Shown here one piece after another: positions 16,847-28,361 of a stretch of 64,000 nt of DNA (positions within the stretch are counted from its first letter, which is position 1; each line of letters begins with the position of its first letter). The notes under the pieces were generated by a model that was not told where the DNA came from, did no database searches, and worked only from the letters and a program-made list of their open reading frames with translations. Source of the DNA: Verrucomicrobiaceae bacterium (GTDB lineage Bacteria; Verrucomicrobiota; Verrucomicrobiia; Verrucomicrobiales; Verrucomicrobiaceae); assembly GCA_016795365.1 (NCBI GenBank), contig JAEUHN010000031.1:1-64000 (forward strand), written 5' to 3'. Both the position numbers and the translations under genes were made by a program.

Positions 16847-17854
16847 TCAATCGAGGTCCCAGCCTTGGGGCAGGACGTTGCGGCGGAAGCCGCGTGTTTC
16901 GTAGAGTCGGGCATTGCGCCAGAGACAGCCTTGGACGTGGGGCATGCGCTCCAGCATCGCGATGGCATCCTGGCCACCGATGATCATGGCACTGGTGGAG
17001 AGCACACCAGCGGTCGTGCAACGCGGGGCGATCACACTCACGGCGCGCGTGCCATTGCACACGGGCCAGCCAGTGCGGCAGTCCAGGATGTGACCGTAGG
17101 TGCGGCCTTCGAACTGGAAGCAACGACGATAGTCGCCCGAGGTCGCCACCGCGCCACCGCTGCGCAAACGAATGCCGCAGTAGGCGCGATCTTGTTTCGC
17201 GGGATCTTCGAGACCGATATACCAGCCGCCGCCTTCGGGGGGCTCGCCATGGACGCTGATGTCACCACCGAGATCGATCATCACATGCTCGATTCCGCTG
17301 CCGATGGCGAGCTGCCTGAGGTAATCGACAGCGAACTCTTTGCCCACCCCACCGAAGTCGAGCATCATGCCTTCGATCGGAAGGAAGACGCGTCCCGGCG
17401 CACGCTGAATTTGCTTCCATCCGATCACCTTCTTTGCGGTCGCGATTTCCTCTGCGGAGGGCAGGGCATCGTGCTGGCGCTTCCAGTCCCAGAGGCGGCT
17501 GAGGGGAAGGGAGGTGGCGTCAAAGGCTCCTTCCGTCACAAAGTGGTAGTGATCGCAGAGATCGAGCAGCATCTCCACCTGCGGATCAATGGCCGTCCAG
17601 TCCTTGCCAGCGTTGGCATTGATCAGGCTCAGTTCGCTGTCGGGTAGAAAGCGCGAGCAGCGGGCTTCGAATTCAGCGAGCCAGTCAAACACCGTCGCAC
17701 GAAATGCCAGCGCCGCGTCACTGCTGGGCGCTGCGAAGAAGAGTTCGCACTCGGAACCGAGGGCATAGAACTCTGCTTCCCAGAAGCCGTCGCCCACGTC
17801 GTCGAAGTCAGACTCCTCAAGGCGGGCACGCAGACGCTGTGCGGTGATCGTCAT
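16847..17854 (-). CDS. apbE: ApbE-family FAD:protein FMN transferase
   Basis: A 335-residue ApbE homologue. ApbE enzymes move FMN from FAD onto Thr/Ser of exported proteins. Motifs in order: LINANAGKDW, DFGGVGKEFAVDYL (FAD-binding), IDLGGDISVHG, ATSGDYRRCF and HILDCRTGWPVCN. In the usual metal-binding segment DxxxT the Asp is Gly (TTAGVLSTSAM), so one Mg ligand appears lost; this may be a trait of the DUF4266-linked subfamily. There is no obvious N-terminal signal peptide, so location is uncertain. It lies 9 bp after the DUF3570 gene. No FMN-acceptor motif is evident in the neighbours. Confidence 0.85.
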   Translation of the reverse strand: MTITAQRLRARLEESDFDDVGDGFWEAEFYALGSECELFFAAPSSDAALAFRATVFDWLAEFEARCSRFLPDSELSLINANAGKDWTAIDPQVEMLLDLCDHYHFVTEGAFDATSLPLSRLWDWKRQHDALPSAEEIATAKKVIGWKQIQRAPGRVFLPIEGMMLDFGGVGKEFAVDYLRQLAIGSGIEHVMIDLGGDISVHGEPPEGGGWYIGLEDPAKQDRAYCGIRLRSGGAVATSGDYRRCFQFEGRTYGHILDCRTGWPVCNGTRAVSVIAPRCTTAGVLSTSAMIIGGQDAIAMLERMPHVQGCLWRNARLYETRGFRRNVLPQGWDLD

Positions 17855-17863
17855 GGAAACGGA

Positions 17864-18973
17864 CTAGAACTGAACGTGAATGCCGACCGTCACTGAATGG
17901 GCATCGGGATAAGCGGACTGTGAAGTCTTGCCATCCGTGCCGCGGCTGATGTAACGATCGTAGCCGAGGTCGAGCGCGAGCTTGTCCTTGATGATGTTCC
18001 AGCGGATCTGCAGGCCGATGTCAAAGGTTTGCTCGGCAGACAGTCGATAGTCCGCCGAGGCAAAGCGCGGCGCGCCGGTGAACTGCGTGGCATAGAAGTC
18101 GGCGGCGGACTGATCATAGAAGCGAAAACTCGGGCGAATGACCACGCGTTTGTCGAACAGATACTTGTAAAACGCCACCTGGGCTTCGTGCGAGACGATG
18201 CCGAAGTCATTGTGACCGAGGCGATACGACGCCTCAACGCTGGCATCCAGACCTTCGAGGTAGTGGGTGAGACGGAAGAAGGCCATCTGCTCAAACTTCC
18301 TGCCCGGGCGCTCATCATAGAACACCTCGTCATCAATGAGCACACGCTTGTAGGGGTCGCTCAGGTAGCCTTGCTTCCAGCCCAGGGACACATCGAAGGT
18401 CAGGACTGTGTTGGGGCCGAGCAGTTGATTCACACCAATGATGGCGTCGTAGGAGCGCTTCGTTTCTTCAAAGTCGGAGCCTGTCGCGCCCACCGTGTCG
18501 TGGGTGTAGGCGAAGCCCAGGACGAGTTCCGTGTTCTTCTCGTTGAGCGAAATCGTGTCCTGCATGGAAGCACCGAGCGAAAGGTAGTCCGCCTCGTAGC
18601 TGTAGGACACGCCGGTCTTGAGCGAGTGATTGCCCAACTGCGATGTCAGGCCCAGCGTGGCCGCATAGCGATCATCTTCCAGATACGCCAGTGGCACATC
18701 GCCGCCGCGTTTGCTGGGTGGGGTGCCGATGGGTGAAGCACCCGAGAGAGTGGAGTAAAGCAGGGTGCCATCGAGCACCACGGTGTCGCTCAGATCCACG
18801 CTGAACAGCGAGTAATCGGAGTCCACGCGCATCCTTCCATCGTCCTCCTGGTAATACTGGTAACGCGTTTCAAAAACGGTCTCGGCCATGCTTGAGGTGA
18901 CCAAGTGGAGGTAGAGCAGGCCTGCAACGAGCCAGAGGCGAAGGCTATGGAGGGAAGGAGAGGGACGTTTCAT
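17864..18973 (-). CDS. DUF3570 outer-membrane protein
   Basis: A 369-residue protein with a signal sequence in residues 10-30 (LRLWLVAGLLYLHLVTSSMA) and a long all-beta mature part ending HSVTVGIHVQF, with the terminal Phe expected of an outer-membrane barrel. Tyr-rich strands (TRYQYYQEDDGR, LKTGVSYSYEADY, DLGYDRYISRG) match the DUF3570 family. Such proteins co-occur with ApbE, TlpA and DUF4266 genes, suggesting a conserved envelope module, perhaps for flavin- or copper-linked redox chemistry. It is the second gene of the operon, separated from the small Lys-rich gene by a strong hairpin. Confidence 0.8.
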   Translation of the reverse strand: MKRPSPSLHSLRLWLVAGLLYLHLVTSSMAETVFETRYQYYQEDDGRMRVDSDYSLFSVDLSDTVVLDGTLLYSTLSGASPIGTPPSKRGGDVPLAYLEDDRYAATLGLTSQLGNHSLKTGVSYSYEADYLSLGASMQDTISLNEKNTELVLGFAYTHDTVGATGSDFEETKRSYDAIIGVNQLLGPNTVLTFDVSLGWKQGYLSDPYKRVLIDDEVFYDERPGRKFEQMAFFRLTHYLEGLDASVEASYRLGHNDFGIVSHEAQVAFYKYLFDKRVVIRPSFRFYDQSAADFYATQFTGAPRFASADYRLSAEQTFDIGLQIRWNIIKDKLALDLGYDRYISRGTDGKTSQSAYPDAHSVTVGIHVQF

Positions 18974-19012
18974 TGGAGCGGAGAGGAGGACACGGCGGGC
19001 AAGAACGGTGAG

Positions 19013-19050
19013 AAGGCCAGGCGATGCATGAAGTCATCGCTACTGGCCTT
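19013..19050 (-). promoter_or_regulatory. Intercistronic hairpin in the redox operon
   Basis: AAGGCCAG-GCGATG (19013-19026) pairs with CATCGC-TA-CTGGCCTT (19035-19050): 14 pairs with a two-base bulge and an 8-nt loop. It lies between the first (Lys-rich) and second (DUF3570) genes. No U-run follows on the minus strand, so I favour an mRNA-stability or partial-attenuation element. Confidence 0.55.
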
Positions 19051-19062
19051 CCCGGAGCTGGC

Positions 19063-19290
19063 CTAAGAGGCCCTGGTCTTCTTTTTCTTCTTCTTTTTCT
19101 TCTTCATCACCTCAACGCTGGAATCGTCCTGCGAGCCGTTGGCAGAGCCAATGGCTACAGGGCGCTGATCCATTTTCAGGGTGACTGGGGCGGCGTCATC
19201 AGTCTGGCGACGAATGACAGCGGCTTCAGAGATGCCGGCGCTGGCGAAGAGCGCAGCGAGCAGCATGGTAACGAGGCGAGGGCGTTTCAT
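19063..19290 (-). CDS. Small secreted protein with poly-lysine tail
   Basis: A 75-residue protein from the ATG at 19290, chosen because it starts a signal peptide (MKRPRLVTMLLAALFASAGISEA). The mature ~50 residues are hydrophilic: VIRRQTDDAAPVTLKMDQ, then SSVEVM followed by a run of nine Lys and TRAS. I recognise no family. It is the first gene of the six-gene operon and faces the two-component system across the 370-bp divergent region. It may be a short cationic periplasmic peptide binding cell-wall polymer or an anionic partner; this is speculation. Confidence 0.6.
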   Translation of the reverse strand: MKRPRLVTMLLAALFASAGISEAAVIRRQTDDAAPVTLKMDQRPVAIGSANGSQDDSSVEVMKKKKKKKKKTRAS

Positions 19291-19660
19291 TTGGTTATCT
19301 TGGTTTTGCGGATATGCGGATGGTTGTGGCGAAAGTGGGGGTAACGGGCTTGCTCGGGTGGGAGTGAGATTGGTTTCCGTTATTCCCGTCGAGTGGAACG
19401 AGGAGCCTTGGTGTGACCGGTGAAACGTCGAACTTCCTGGATGAAGGGAAGACAAAGAATACCTGCCATAACTAAGACATATCGAATTTATGACATTCGG
19501 ACAAGAATGGCACGTTATGGAATGGTAACAGTGTGTTTAACTGCCTAGAGCCCTTATAAATCAATGGTTCCAGACGCATAGGATGAGCAATTGGTCATGA
19601 ATGAAGTTCGGGGTTGCCACCCGTTAGCTATCTCACTTATGCACAGCCCCGAGACGAACT
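19291..19660. promoter_or_regulatory. Divergent intergenic region (redox operon / two-component system)
   Basis: 370 bp without a gene, distinctly AT-richer than its surroundings between about 19450 and 19610. Both the operon (leftward) and the response regulator gene (rightward) must be transcribed from here. TTGTCC with TATGTC 17 bp away on the minus strand (about 19501 to 19473) is a weak sigma-70-like candidate; TATAAA near 19555 is a candidate -10 on the plus strand. I do not see a convincing direct-repeat operator. Confidence 0.45.
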
Positions 19661-20338
19661 ATGAGACTACTGTTAGCTGAAGATGATCCAGAGCTGACGA
19701 GACAGGTCGTTGCCTGCCTAGAGAAAGCCGGTCACGAAGTAGCCTGCTATGAGCGCGGTGATGAAGCGCTGGCAGCTGCCGTGCAGAAGGCCTTCGATGT
19801 GGTGATCCTCGACGTGAACATGCCCGGCATGAACGGCTTCCAGGTGGTGGAGGAGATGCGGGCCAAGGAGGAAATCGTGCCCGTGATTTTCCTAACGGCC
19901 CGCGATGGCGTGGTGGATCGCGTGCGAGGCCTCACCGCCGGTGGCGATGATTACCTGACCAAGCCCTTTGCCATGGAGGAACTGCTGGCCCGCATCGATG
20001 TGCAGCTGCGCAGGGCGCAACAAAGCGGCACCGGGCAGCGTCGCATCGGTGAATGGTTCCTTGATACTCGCCAGCGTCGCCTGCGAAAAGCCAACGGCGA
20101 AGGCGTGGATCTTCAGCCTCGCGAGTGCGCCTTGCTCGAACTGCTGCTCGATCATCCAGGACGGACGCTGACCAAGAAGTTCCTCCTCGATAAGGTTTGG
20201 AACATTCGATTCGACCCAGGCACCAACGTCGTGGACGCGATGGTCTGCCGTCTGCGTCGCAAGCTGGATGTTCCCGGCCACACCACCAGCATCCAGACCG
20301 TTCGCGGCAAAGGCTATGTTTTCAAAGCTGCTCCCTGA
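19661..20338 (+). CDS. OmpR/PhoB-family response regulator
   Basis: A 225-residue two-domain regulator. The receiver domain (residues 1-~115) has the acidic pair in LLAEDDPE, phospho-acceptor Asp51 (VVILDVNMPG), Thr in FLTARD and Lys in LTKPF. The C-terminal winged helix (about 130-225) has the Trans_reg_C features LQPRECALLELLL, VDAMVCRLRRKLD and VRGKGYVF. Its partner kinase overlaps its 3' end. Divergence from the DUF3570/ApbE operon suggests that operon, and perhaps its own gene, as targets; this is inference from position. Confidence 0.93.
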   Translation: MRLLLAEDDPELTRQVVACLEKAGHEVACYERGDEALAAAVQKAFDVVILDVNMPGMNGFQVVEEMRAKEEIVPVIFLTARDGVVDRVRGLTAGGDDYLTKPFAMEELLARIDVQLRRAQQSGTGQRRIGEWFLDTRQRRLRKANGEGVDLQPRECALLELLLDHPGRTLTKKFLLDKVWNIRFDPGTNVVDAMVCRLRRKLDVPGHTTSIQTVRGKGYVFKAAP

Positions 20339-21710
20339 GCGCCTGCCGTCCACCTGGCGTCTGGCACTGCTGCAATGCATCACCATCGCCACCAGCATCG
20401 CCCTGTGCCTCACACTGGCGGGCATGGCTTTGCGTTCGGACCTCGAGACCATCTCCCGGCGCATCTTGCTGGATGATCTCGGAGAGTATTCATCGGTTTA
20501 TGAGATGGCGGGCCTGGAAGGTATCAGCCGCATGTTTGTCAGTGGCAGGCATGAGAACAATGAAGGCGTGCGCGTGACGAGTGCGGATGGCACCATCGTG
20601 TATCGCGAGTGCCTCAGTAATCCTGAGCTGGGCTTCCCCTGGCCTGCACTCACGAGTCTCCGAAAGCTGCCCGAGGTGAAAGGCGTGAAAGCCATCGAGC
20701 ATCCCGGCAAGCAACCGCACATCCTGATCGGCCGCGTGTTTCTGCCCGATGGCAAGCTGCTCTGGCACGGGCGCACCAATGAGTCCGACCGGGGCTACAT
20801 TGAACACATCAATCTTTACCTGTGGTATGCGGGCGTGGCAGCGGCCTTGATCGCATTGGTGCCGATCTTCTGGTATGCAGGCGAGGTGCTGCAGCCGGTG
20901 CGCAGCATGATCGCAAGTGCGCTGGCGCTGGCCCGAGGATCGGGTCGTGAGCGGCTGGTGGCATCGAGCGCGGTGCCGGAACTGCGCGAGTTCGCCGCAG
21001 CGTTCAATACCGTGCTGGATCGCAATGAGGAACTCACCGGTGAACTCCAGGCTGCCAATGATCAGCTGGCCCACGAATTGCGCACGCCGCTCGCGCGCAT
21101 TCGCGGAAACATGGAAGCGTTCCATGATTCAGTGTCGGAGCCCGCAGCTCGCGATTCGGCGGCGCGCGCTTTGGATGAGATCGACAGGGCAAGCTCGCTG
21201 GTGCAGACGATTCTCACCGTGCGAGCTGGCGAGCATCAGGCTCTCGCCTTGCATCGGGAGCCGCTTTCGATTCGGGATCTTCTCACCGACATCGTCGATC
21301 TCTACACCATCTCGGCCGAGGATCGTGGCGTGGTGATGAAGCTCGATGTGCCTGAGGATCGGACGTTGATGATCGATCAGCAGCGACTCACCCAGGCCAT
21401 CGCCAACCTGCTCGACAACGCCTTGACCTACACACCCTCCGAGGGCTCGATCACCGTTCGCTGTGAGATGGGCGAGGCGGAGTGTATCATTCACGTGGAA
21501 GACACGGGCCCTGGTGTGAAGCCGGGCGAAGAAGAAAACATCTGGATGCGCTTCGTGCGCGGCTCAGCAGCCTCGGCTAAGTCACCGGGCATGGGGCTGG
21601 GGCTGAGTCTGGTGCGTGCTGTTGCCACTGCACACGGCGGGGCTGCGGGCGTGAACAACCGTCCCGGTGGCGGCGCAGATTTTTGGATCAGCCTGCCTTC
21701 AGGGGCTTGA
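20316..21710 (+). CDS. Membrane sensor histidine kinase
   Basis: A 464-residue kinase whose ATG at 20316 overlaps the response regulator by 23 bp, showing translational coupling. Membrane segments are near residues 15-37 (LALLQCITIATSIALCLTLA) and 168-190 (YAGVAAALIALVPIFWYAG), enclosing a ~130-residue periplasmic sensor region of unknown ligand. A HAMP linker follows, then the H-box LAHELRTPLARIRG (His253), N-box IANLLDNAL, G1 VEDTGPGVKPG and G2 GMGLGLSLVRAVA. It presumably phosphorylates Asp51 of the upstream regulator in response to an envelope signal. Confidence 0.93.
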   Translation: MFSKLLPERLPSTWRLALLQCITIATSIALCLTLAGMALRSDLETISRRILLDDLGEYSSVYEMAGLEGISRMFVSGRHENNEGVRVTSADGTIVYRECLSNPELGFPWPALTSLRKLPEVKGVKAIEHPGKQPHILIGRVFLPDGKLLWHGRTNESDRGYIEHINLYLWYAGVAAALIALVPIFWYAGEVLQPVRSMIASALALARGSGRERLVASSAVPELREFAAAFNTVLDRNEELTGELQAANDQLAHELRTPLARIRGNMEAFHDSVSEPAARDSAARALDEIDRASSLVQTILTVRAGEHQALALHREPLSIRDLLTDIVDLYTISAEDRGVVMKLDVPEDRTLMIDQQRLTQAIANLLDNALTYTPSEGSITVRCEMGEAECIIHVEDTGPGVKPGEEENIWMRFVRGSAASAKSPGMGLGLSLVRAVATAHGGAAGVNNRPGGGADFWISLPSGA

Positions 21711-21810
21711 CCCATCCGCGATCAGGGAAGACAGGCAGGAAGGGTGCTGGCATTCGGCTGAAGGTGTCGCATGATGCGGCGACTCGAGCGATTCACTGCC
21801 CCCGCTTTCC

Positions 21811-22743
21811 ATGAACCCGCGTCTTTATCTGTCTCTGCTTTTTCTCTCCGGCTGCTGCTCTTTGTGGGCGCAGTCCACACCTCCGCCTGCACCGGCGACC
21901 ACTCCTGATGGCCTGCCACCAGGGGTGAAGATCATGCGTGCGATCCCCATCGAAGAGCCTGCGATGATCAAGCCCGTGGACGAGCCTGCTGTTCCGGGAT
22001 CTGGACCCAAGCTCTCCTACTCTCAGTGTCATGTGGAGGGAAAGCAGATCGCCCTCACCTTTGATGATGGTCCCCATGCTGAGAACACGCCTCGGCTTCT
22101 CGATCTTCTGAAGGAGCGCGGGATCAAGGTGACTTTCTTCCTCGTGGGACGTGCCGTGACCGCCGCTCCGCACCTCGTGAAGCGCATGGTCGATGAAGGC
22201 CATGAGATCGCGAATCACTCCTGGTCGCATCCGCAGCTCAATCACATGTCCATGACGCGGGTGAAGGATCAGTTGCAGAAGACCCACGATGCCATCGTGA
22301 AAGCCTGTGGCGTCGTCCCTGTGCTCTACCGTCCGCCTTACGGGGCCATCCTCCTTAGCCAGCGCAAAACCATCCACGAGGAGATGGGCTACCTTTCCGT
22401 GCTTTGGGATGTGGACCCCGTGGACTGGCGCTCGCCGCGTTCCTCGACACGCGTTCATGATCGCATCCTGAGCCTCACAAAGCCGGGCTCGATCATCCTC
22501 TGCCACGACATTCAGAAGGAAACGGTGGATGCCATGCCAGCCACGATTGATGACCTGCTGGCTCAGGGATTCCAGTTCGTGACGGTGTCACAGTTGATCC
22601 AGCTCGACCGCGATCTGGCCGCGAAGCAGGCTGCTGCCAAGCTTCCTGTGGCAGCAGCACCCGTGGTTGAGAAAGCCTTGCCTGCGGCACCAGTGAATCC
22701 GCCGGTCGCGAATCCACCCGTGCCGCCTGTTGTGAAGCCTTGA
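21811..22743 (+). CDS. Secreted polysaccharide deacetylase (NodB domain)
   Basis: A 310-residue protein with a short signal region (LYLSLLFLSGCCSLWA); the Cys pair could act as a lipobox. The NodB domain (about residues 75-265) has TFDDGPH (catalytic Asp and metal Asp), HSWSHP (metal His pair), YRPPYG and DVDPVDW, so all five motifs of carbohydrate esterase family 4 are present. It would remove N-acetyl groups from peptidoglycan or another amino-sugar polymer. N- and C-terminal tails are Pro/Ala-rich. It converges with the RND pump gene, with stops 4 bp apart. Confidence 0.88.
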   Translation: MNPRLYLSLLFLSGCCSLWAQSTPPPAPATTPDGLPPGVKIMRAIPIEEPAMIKPVDEPAVPGSGPKLSYSQCHVEGKQIALTFDDGPHAENTPRLLDLLKERGIKVTFFLVGRAVTAAPHLVKRMVDEGHEIANHSWSHPQLNHMSMTRVKDQLQKTHDAIVKACGVVPVLYRPPYGAILLSQRKTIHEEMGYLSVLWDVDPVDWRSPRSSTRVHDRILSLTKPGSIILCHDIQKETVDAMPATIDDLLAQGFQFVTVSQLIQLDRDLAAKQAAAKLPVAAAPVVEKALPAAPVNPPVANPPVPPVVKP

Positions 22744-22747
22744 TCTG

Positions 22748-25884
<3,137 letters not shown>

Positions 25885-25888
<4 letters not shown>

Positions 25889-27135
25889 CGTGCGCCCTCC
25901 ATGGCTGCGCCGGTGAGTCGTTCGATCTGCATCCGATGGCTCCATGCCTGGCGGCGTGTTTCGATCAAGGTATCAAGCGCATCGAGATAGCCACGCTGCA
26001 TCTCCACGTAAGTCGTGGCTGGGACGGCTCCGAGGCGATAGTGATGATCGGCTTCGGCGGCCGCCTGCTGGAATTCCTTCTCCGTTTCGGGACGCCAGTG
26101 GCTCAGGGCTTCCAGCTCGGCCGCATACTTGCTGCGTTCAATGGTGAGGTCGCGCTCCAGGTCGCGGAGCGTGGCCGCGATCATTGCCTCGGCTTGCATT
26201 TGCCGTGCTTCTTCGGCGGCGATGTTGCCCTTGTTCTTGTTCCATAGGGGCAGGGGAATCGAGAACACGATGCCGCCTTCTTTCTCAATCTCGTCGGTGA
26301 GTTTCTCGCCAGCGAAGTAGGGACCAAAGCTGATGTTGCCCCAGCGCTCGGACTTGGTGAGGTCGATCTTGAGGCCTTGGCGAGCGAGTTGCAGCCGCTG
26401 CTGCTGAAGCTGGAAGTTGTTCTTGGCCGCCTGGGCTTTGAGGGCCGCCAATTCGGGAGTCGCGGGAAACACAGGCGCGGCGGAGTCGAGCTTGAGTTCG
26501 CGATCGGCAGGCGCTCCGCAGAGAAGGTTCAAGGTGACGCGCGCTTCGATGGCGGCCTTGGAGGCATCGGTCAAAGCGCGATCGCTGGTGAGGAGAGTGG
26601 CTTCCAGGATGCGACGTTCGAGCTTTGCGCTCACGCTGCCGGTGTCTCGCTGAACCAGCACTTCAATCAACTCCTCCAGGCGCTGCCGGACCTCGCGGGT
26701 GGCTTCCACCTTGCGCTGCAAGAGCGAGTAATCGCCGGCGCGTGTGCGGACTTCGTTGCCGAGCAGCGACTTGAATTGCAGCAGGCCGAGTTCAGCCAGC
26801 GCGATGTCGCGCTCCGCGATGGCCTTGCGCAGGGCGATGCGCCCTGGGAAGTCGAAGGTCTGCGAGATCTCGGCCCGATAGACCATGCCACTTTCTCTGG
26901 CTCCCGTGGATGGGCTCTTGGCCGTTTTGCCAGCCAGTTCGCTGCTGAACTCAGGGTTGGCTATTTGGCCGGCGGTTATCTTGCCTGCTCGGGCAGCGGC
27001 AATCTCGGCCTCGTAGACCCGAATTTCGGGGTTGGTCTTGATAGCGCTGGAGACGAGTTCTTCAGCAGTTGCTGCGTGAGTCCTGGCGACGAGGGCTGCA
27101 AAGATGAGGATCGAAAAAAGAGAGAGTGTTTTCAT
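25885..27135 (-). CDS. TolC/CzcC-like outer-membrane efflux protein
   Basis: A 416-residue protein from the ATG at 27135, with signal peptide MKTLSLFSILIFAALVARTHA. The body is a duplicated long-helix coiled-coil with ELVSSAIKTNPEIRVYEAEI at the start and the repeat-like GVPATTYVEMQRGYLDAL region (TYVEMQ) near the end, typical of OEP/TolC trimers that form the exit duct. It is coupled by overlap to the RND pump gene, so it should be the outer-membrane partner. The sequence upstream of 27135 reads open but has no signal and is excluded. Confidence 0.88.
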
Positions 27136-27287
27136 GGAACAAGTGGCGGAATCAGGCCGGGTGGAGCGTGTTGCGAATGGGAAGCAAGGGTGGTGGTTCT
27201 TTTGCAGACCTAGAGGTTCTGCCGTGGCCTGAACGGCGGCAGCCCTGTGAGAGGTGCGAGTGCCCGCAGTAGGGCTTGCCTTCCCGA

Positions 27288-27779
27288 TCAAACCAACAAC
27301 ACCATGGTTCCCAAGCCCACGCTGGGCCGCTTGTTCCTATCTACCTTGCCGTGGACTAGGCGCATCTCCTCGGGAGTCAACATGGACACCAGTGGCACCG
27401 CGAGAGGGCGGCTTGACCAGTCCTCCGAGAGCGTGGCCTTGGCTGGCTGACATGACCGGGCCACAGTGATTTCCCTGGCCTCAGTGTATAGCTCCGATGA
27501 TCGGGCAAACACATGGTCACCCTGGCCATTCAGCATGCACAAGCTGCTGAGCGCCCGTGTCAGCGGCCGGTGATGATCGGAAACCTCAACCGTCGGTGCC
27601 TTGGTAGCCTGATGACGCAGCACCACGCGGACGCCTGACTCAGCCCACTGAACCCGCACCTCATGCTCACCGCTGATTTCCGCCAGCGTGGCGAAAGCGA
27701 ATGAACTCAGCGACGTGCAACTCCACCCATAGAGGCAGAGGAGGATGAACGCGGTGAGCCTGGGAAAAGGACGATGCAT
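27288..27779 (-). CDS. Secreted protein of unknown function upstream of efflux genes
   Basis: A 163-residue protein from the ATG at 27779, beginning with a signal sequence (LTAFILLCLYGWSC) that has a Cys at a possible lipidation site, though the lipobox is poor. The mature part is hydrophilic with a GEHEVRVQWAESGVRVVL strand pair and His/Asp-rich VSDHHRPL. I recognise no family. It is the first gene of the leftward unit with the TolC-like and RND genes (152-bp gap) and is divergent from BlaI, so it may be a metal-binding or adaptor-like accessory. That is inference. Confidence 0.5.
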   Translation of the reverse strand: MHRPFPRLTAFILLCLYGWSCTSLSSFAFATLAEISGEHEVRVQWAESGVRVVLRHQATKAPTVEVSDHHRPLTRALSSLCMLNGQGDHVFARSSELYTEAREITVARSCQPAKATLSEDWSSRPLAVPLVSMLTPEEMRLVHGKVDRNKRPSVGLGTMVLLV

Positions 27780-27916
27780 GTGAGAGACCAACGGTGAAGG
27801 AACGCAGACCGGGCGGGCTCCTTACCACGCAACTGGCGCATCGCAGATTACCATTTGCTCATCTGAACTCTTTTGAGTTCCCCTGCGCGAATTTTGTTCT
27901 TGCCAGGATTGCATCT

Positions 27917-27942
27917 GTAATCCAAAGATTACGCTCGTAATC
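27917..27942. promoter_or_regulatory. Candidate BlaI operator (GTAATC/GATTAC palindrome)
   Basis: GTAATC (27917), GATTAC (27927) and GTAATC (27937) are evenly spaced by 10 bp. The first two form a palindrome with a 4-bp spacer. A further GATTAC lies at 27845. The site is 18-43 bp before the BlaI start, in the divergent gap with the efflux genes. BlaI-family repressors bind short palindromes in their own promoters, so autoregulation and shared control of the efflux unit are plausible. Confidence 0.55.
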
Positions 27943-27959
27943 CTGAGCCGCTCTTTCCC

Positions 27960-28361
27960 ATGTCTGCACCTGCCCCCAAGATCACTGAAGCTGAATGGAC
28001 CGTGATGCGTGTGTTCTGGCAACTCGGCGAGGCCTCCCTCGGTGATGTGGTCCGTGCGCTGGAAGATCAGCTCGAATGGAAACCACGCACCGTGCAGAGC
28101 CTGATGCGTCGGCTGGTAGAAAAGGGAGCACTGGTGTCCGAGTCTCAGGGCCGTGACTTCCGCTATCGTCCGGCCTTCAGTCAGGACGAGTGTCAGCTGG
28201 ACGAGGGCAAGACCTTCCTCCAGCGCGTGTTCGATGGTCGCCTCACGCCCTTTGTCGCGGCGATGGTCGAGAAAGAAGAGATTTCTCGTGACGAGATTCG
28301 CGAGCTTCGTGCGTTGCTCGACGAAGCCGAAAAGAAAACTTCCACCCGCAAACGCTCATGA
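27960..28361 (+). CDS. BlaI/MecI/CopY-family repressor
   Basis: A 133-residue winged-helix repressor. The N-terminal DNA-binding domain spans residues 6-80: ITEAEWTVMRVFWQLGEAS, VVRALEDQ and KPRTVQSLMRRLVEKGAL (recognition helix). The C-terminal part is a dimerisation helix pair (RDEIRELRALLDEAEKK). Such repressors are removed by cleavage when a paired M56 peptidase senses a signal. That peptidase gene follows with a 4-bp ATGA overlap. Candidate operator half-sites lie just upstream. Confidence 0.92.
   Translation: MSAPAPKITEAEWTVMRVFWQLGEASLGDVVRALEDQLEWKPRTVQSLMRRLVEKGALVSESQGRDFRYRPAFSQDECQLDEGKTFLQRVFDGRLTPFVAAMVEKEEISRDEIRELRALLDEAEKKTSTRKRS

Noticed and set aside
16818..17123. N-terminal extension of the TlpA-like protein
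   Set aside because: The frame overlaps apbE, and the true protein begins with a signal peptide at 16817.
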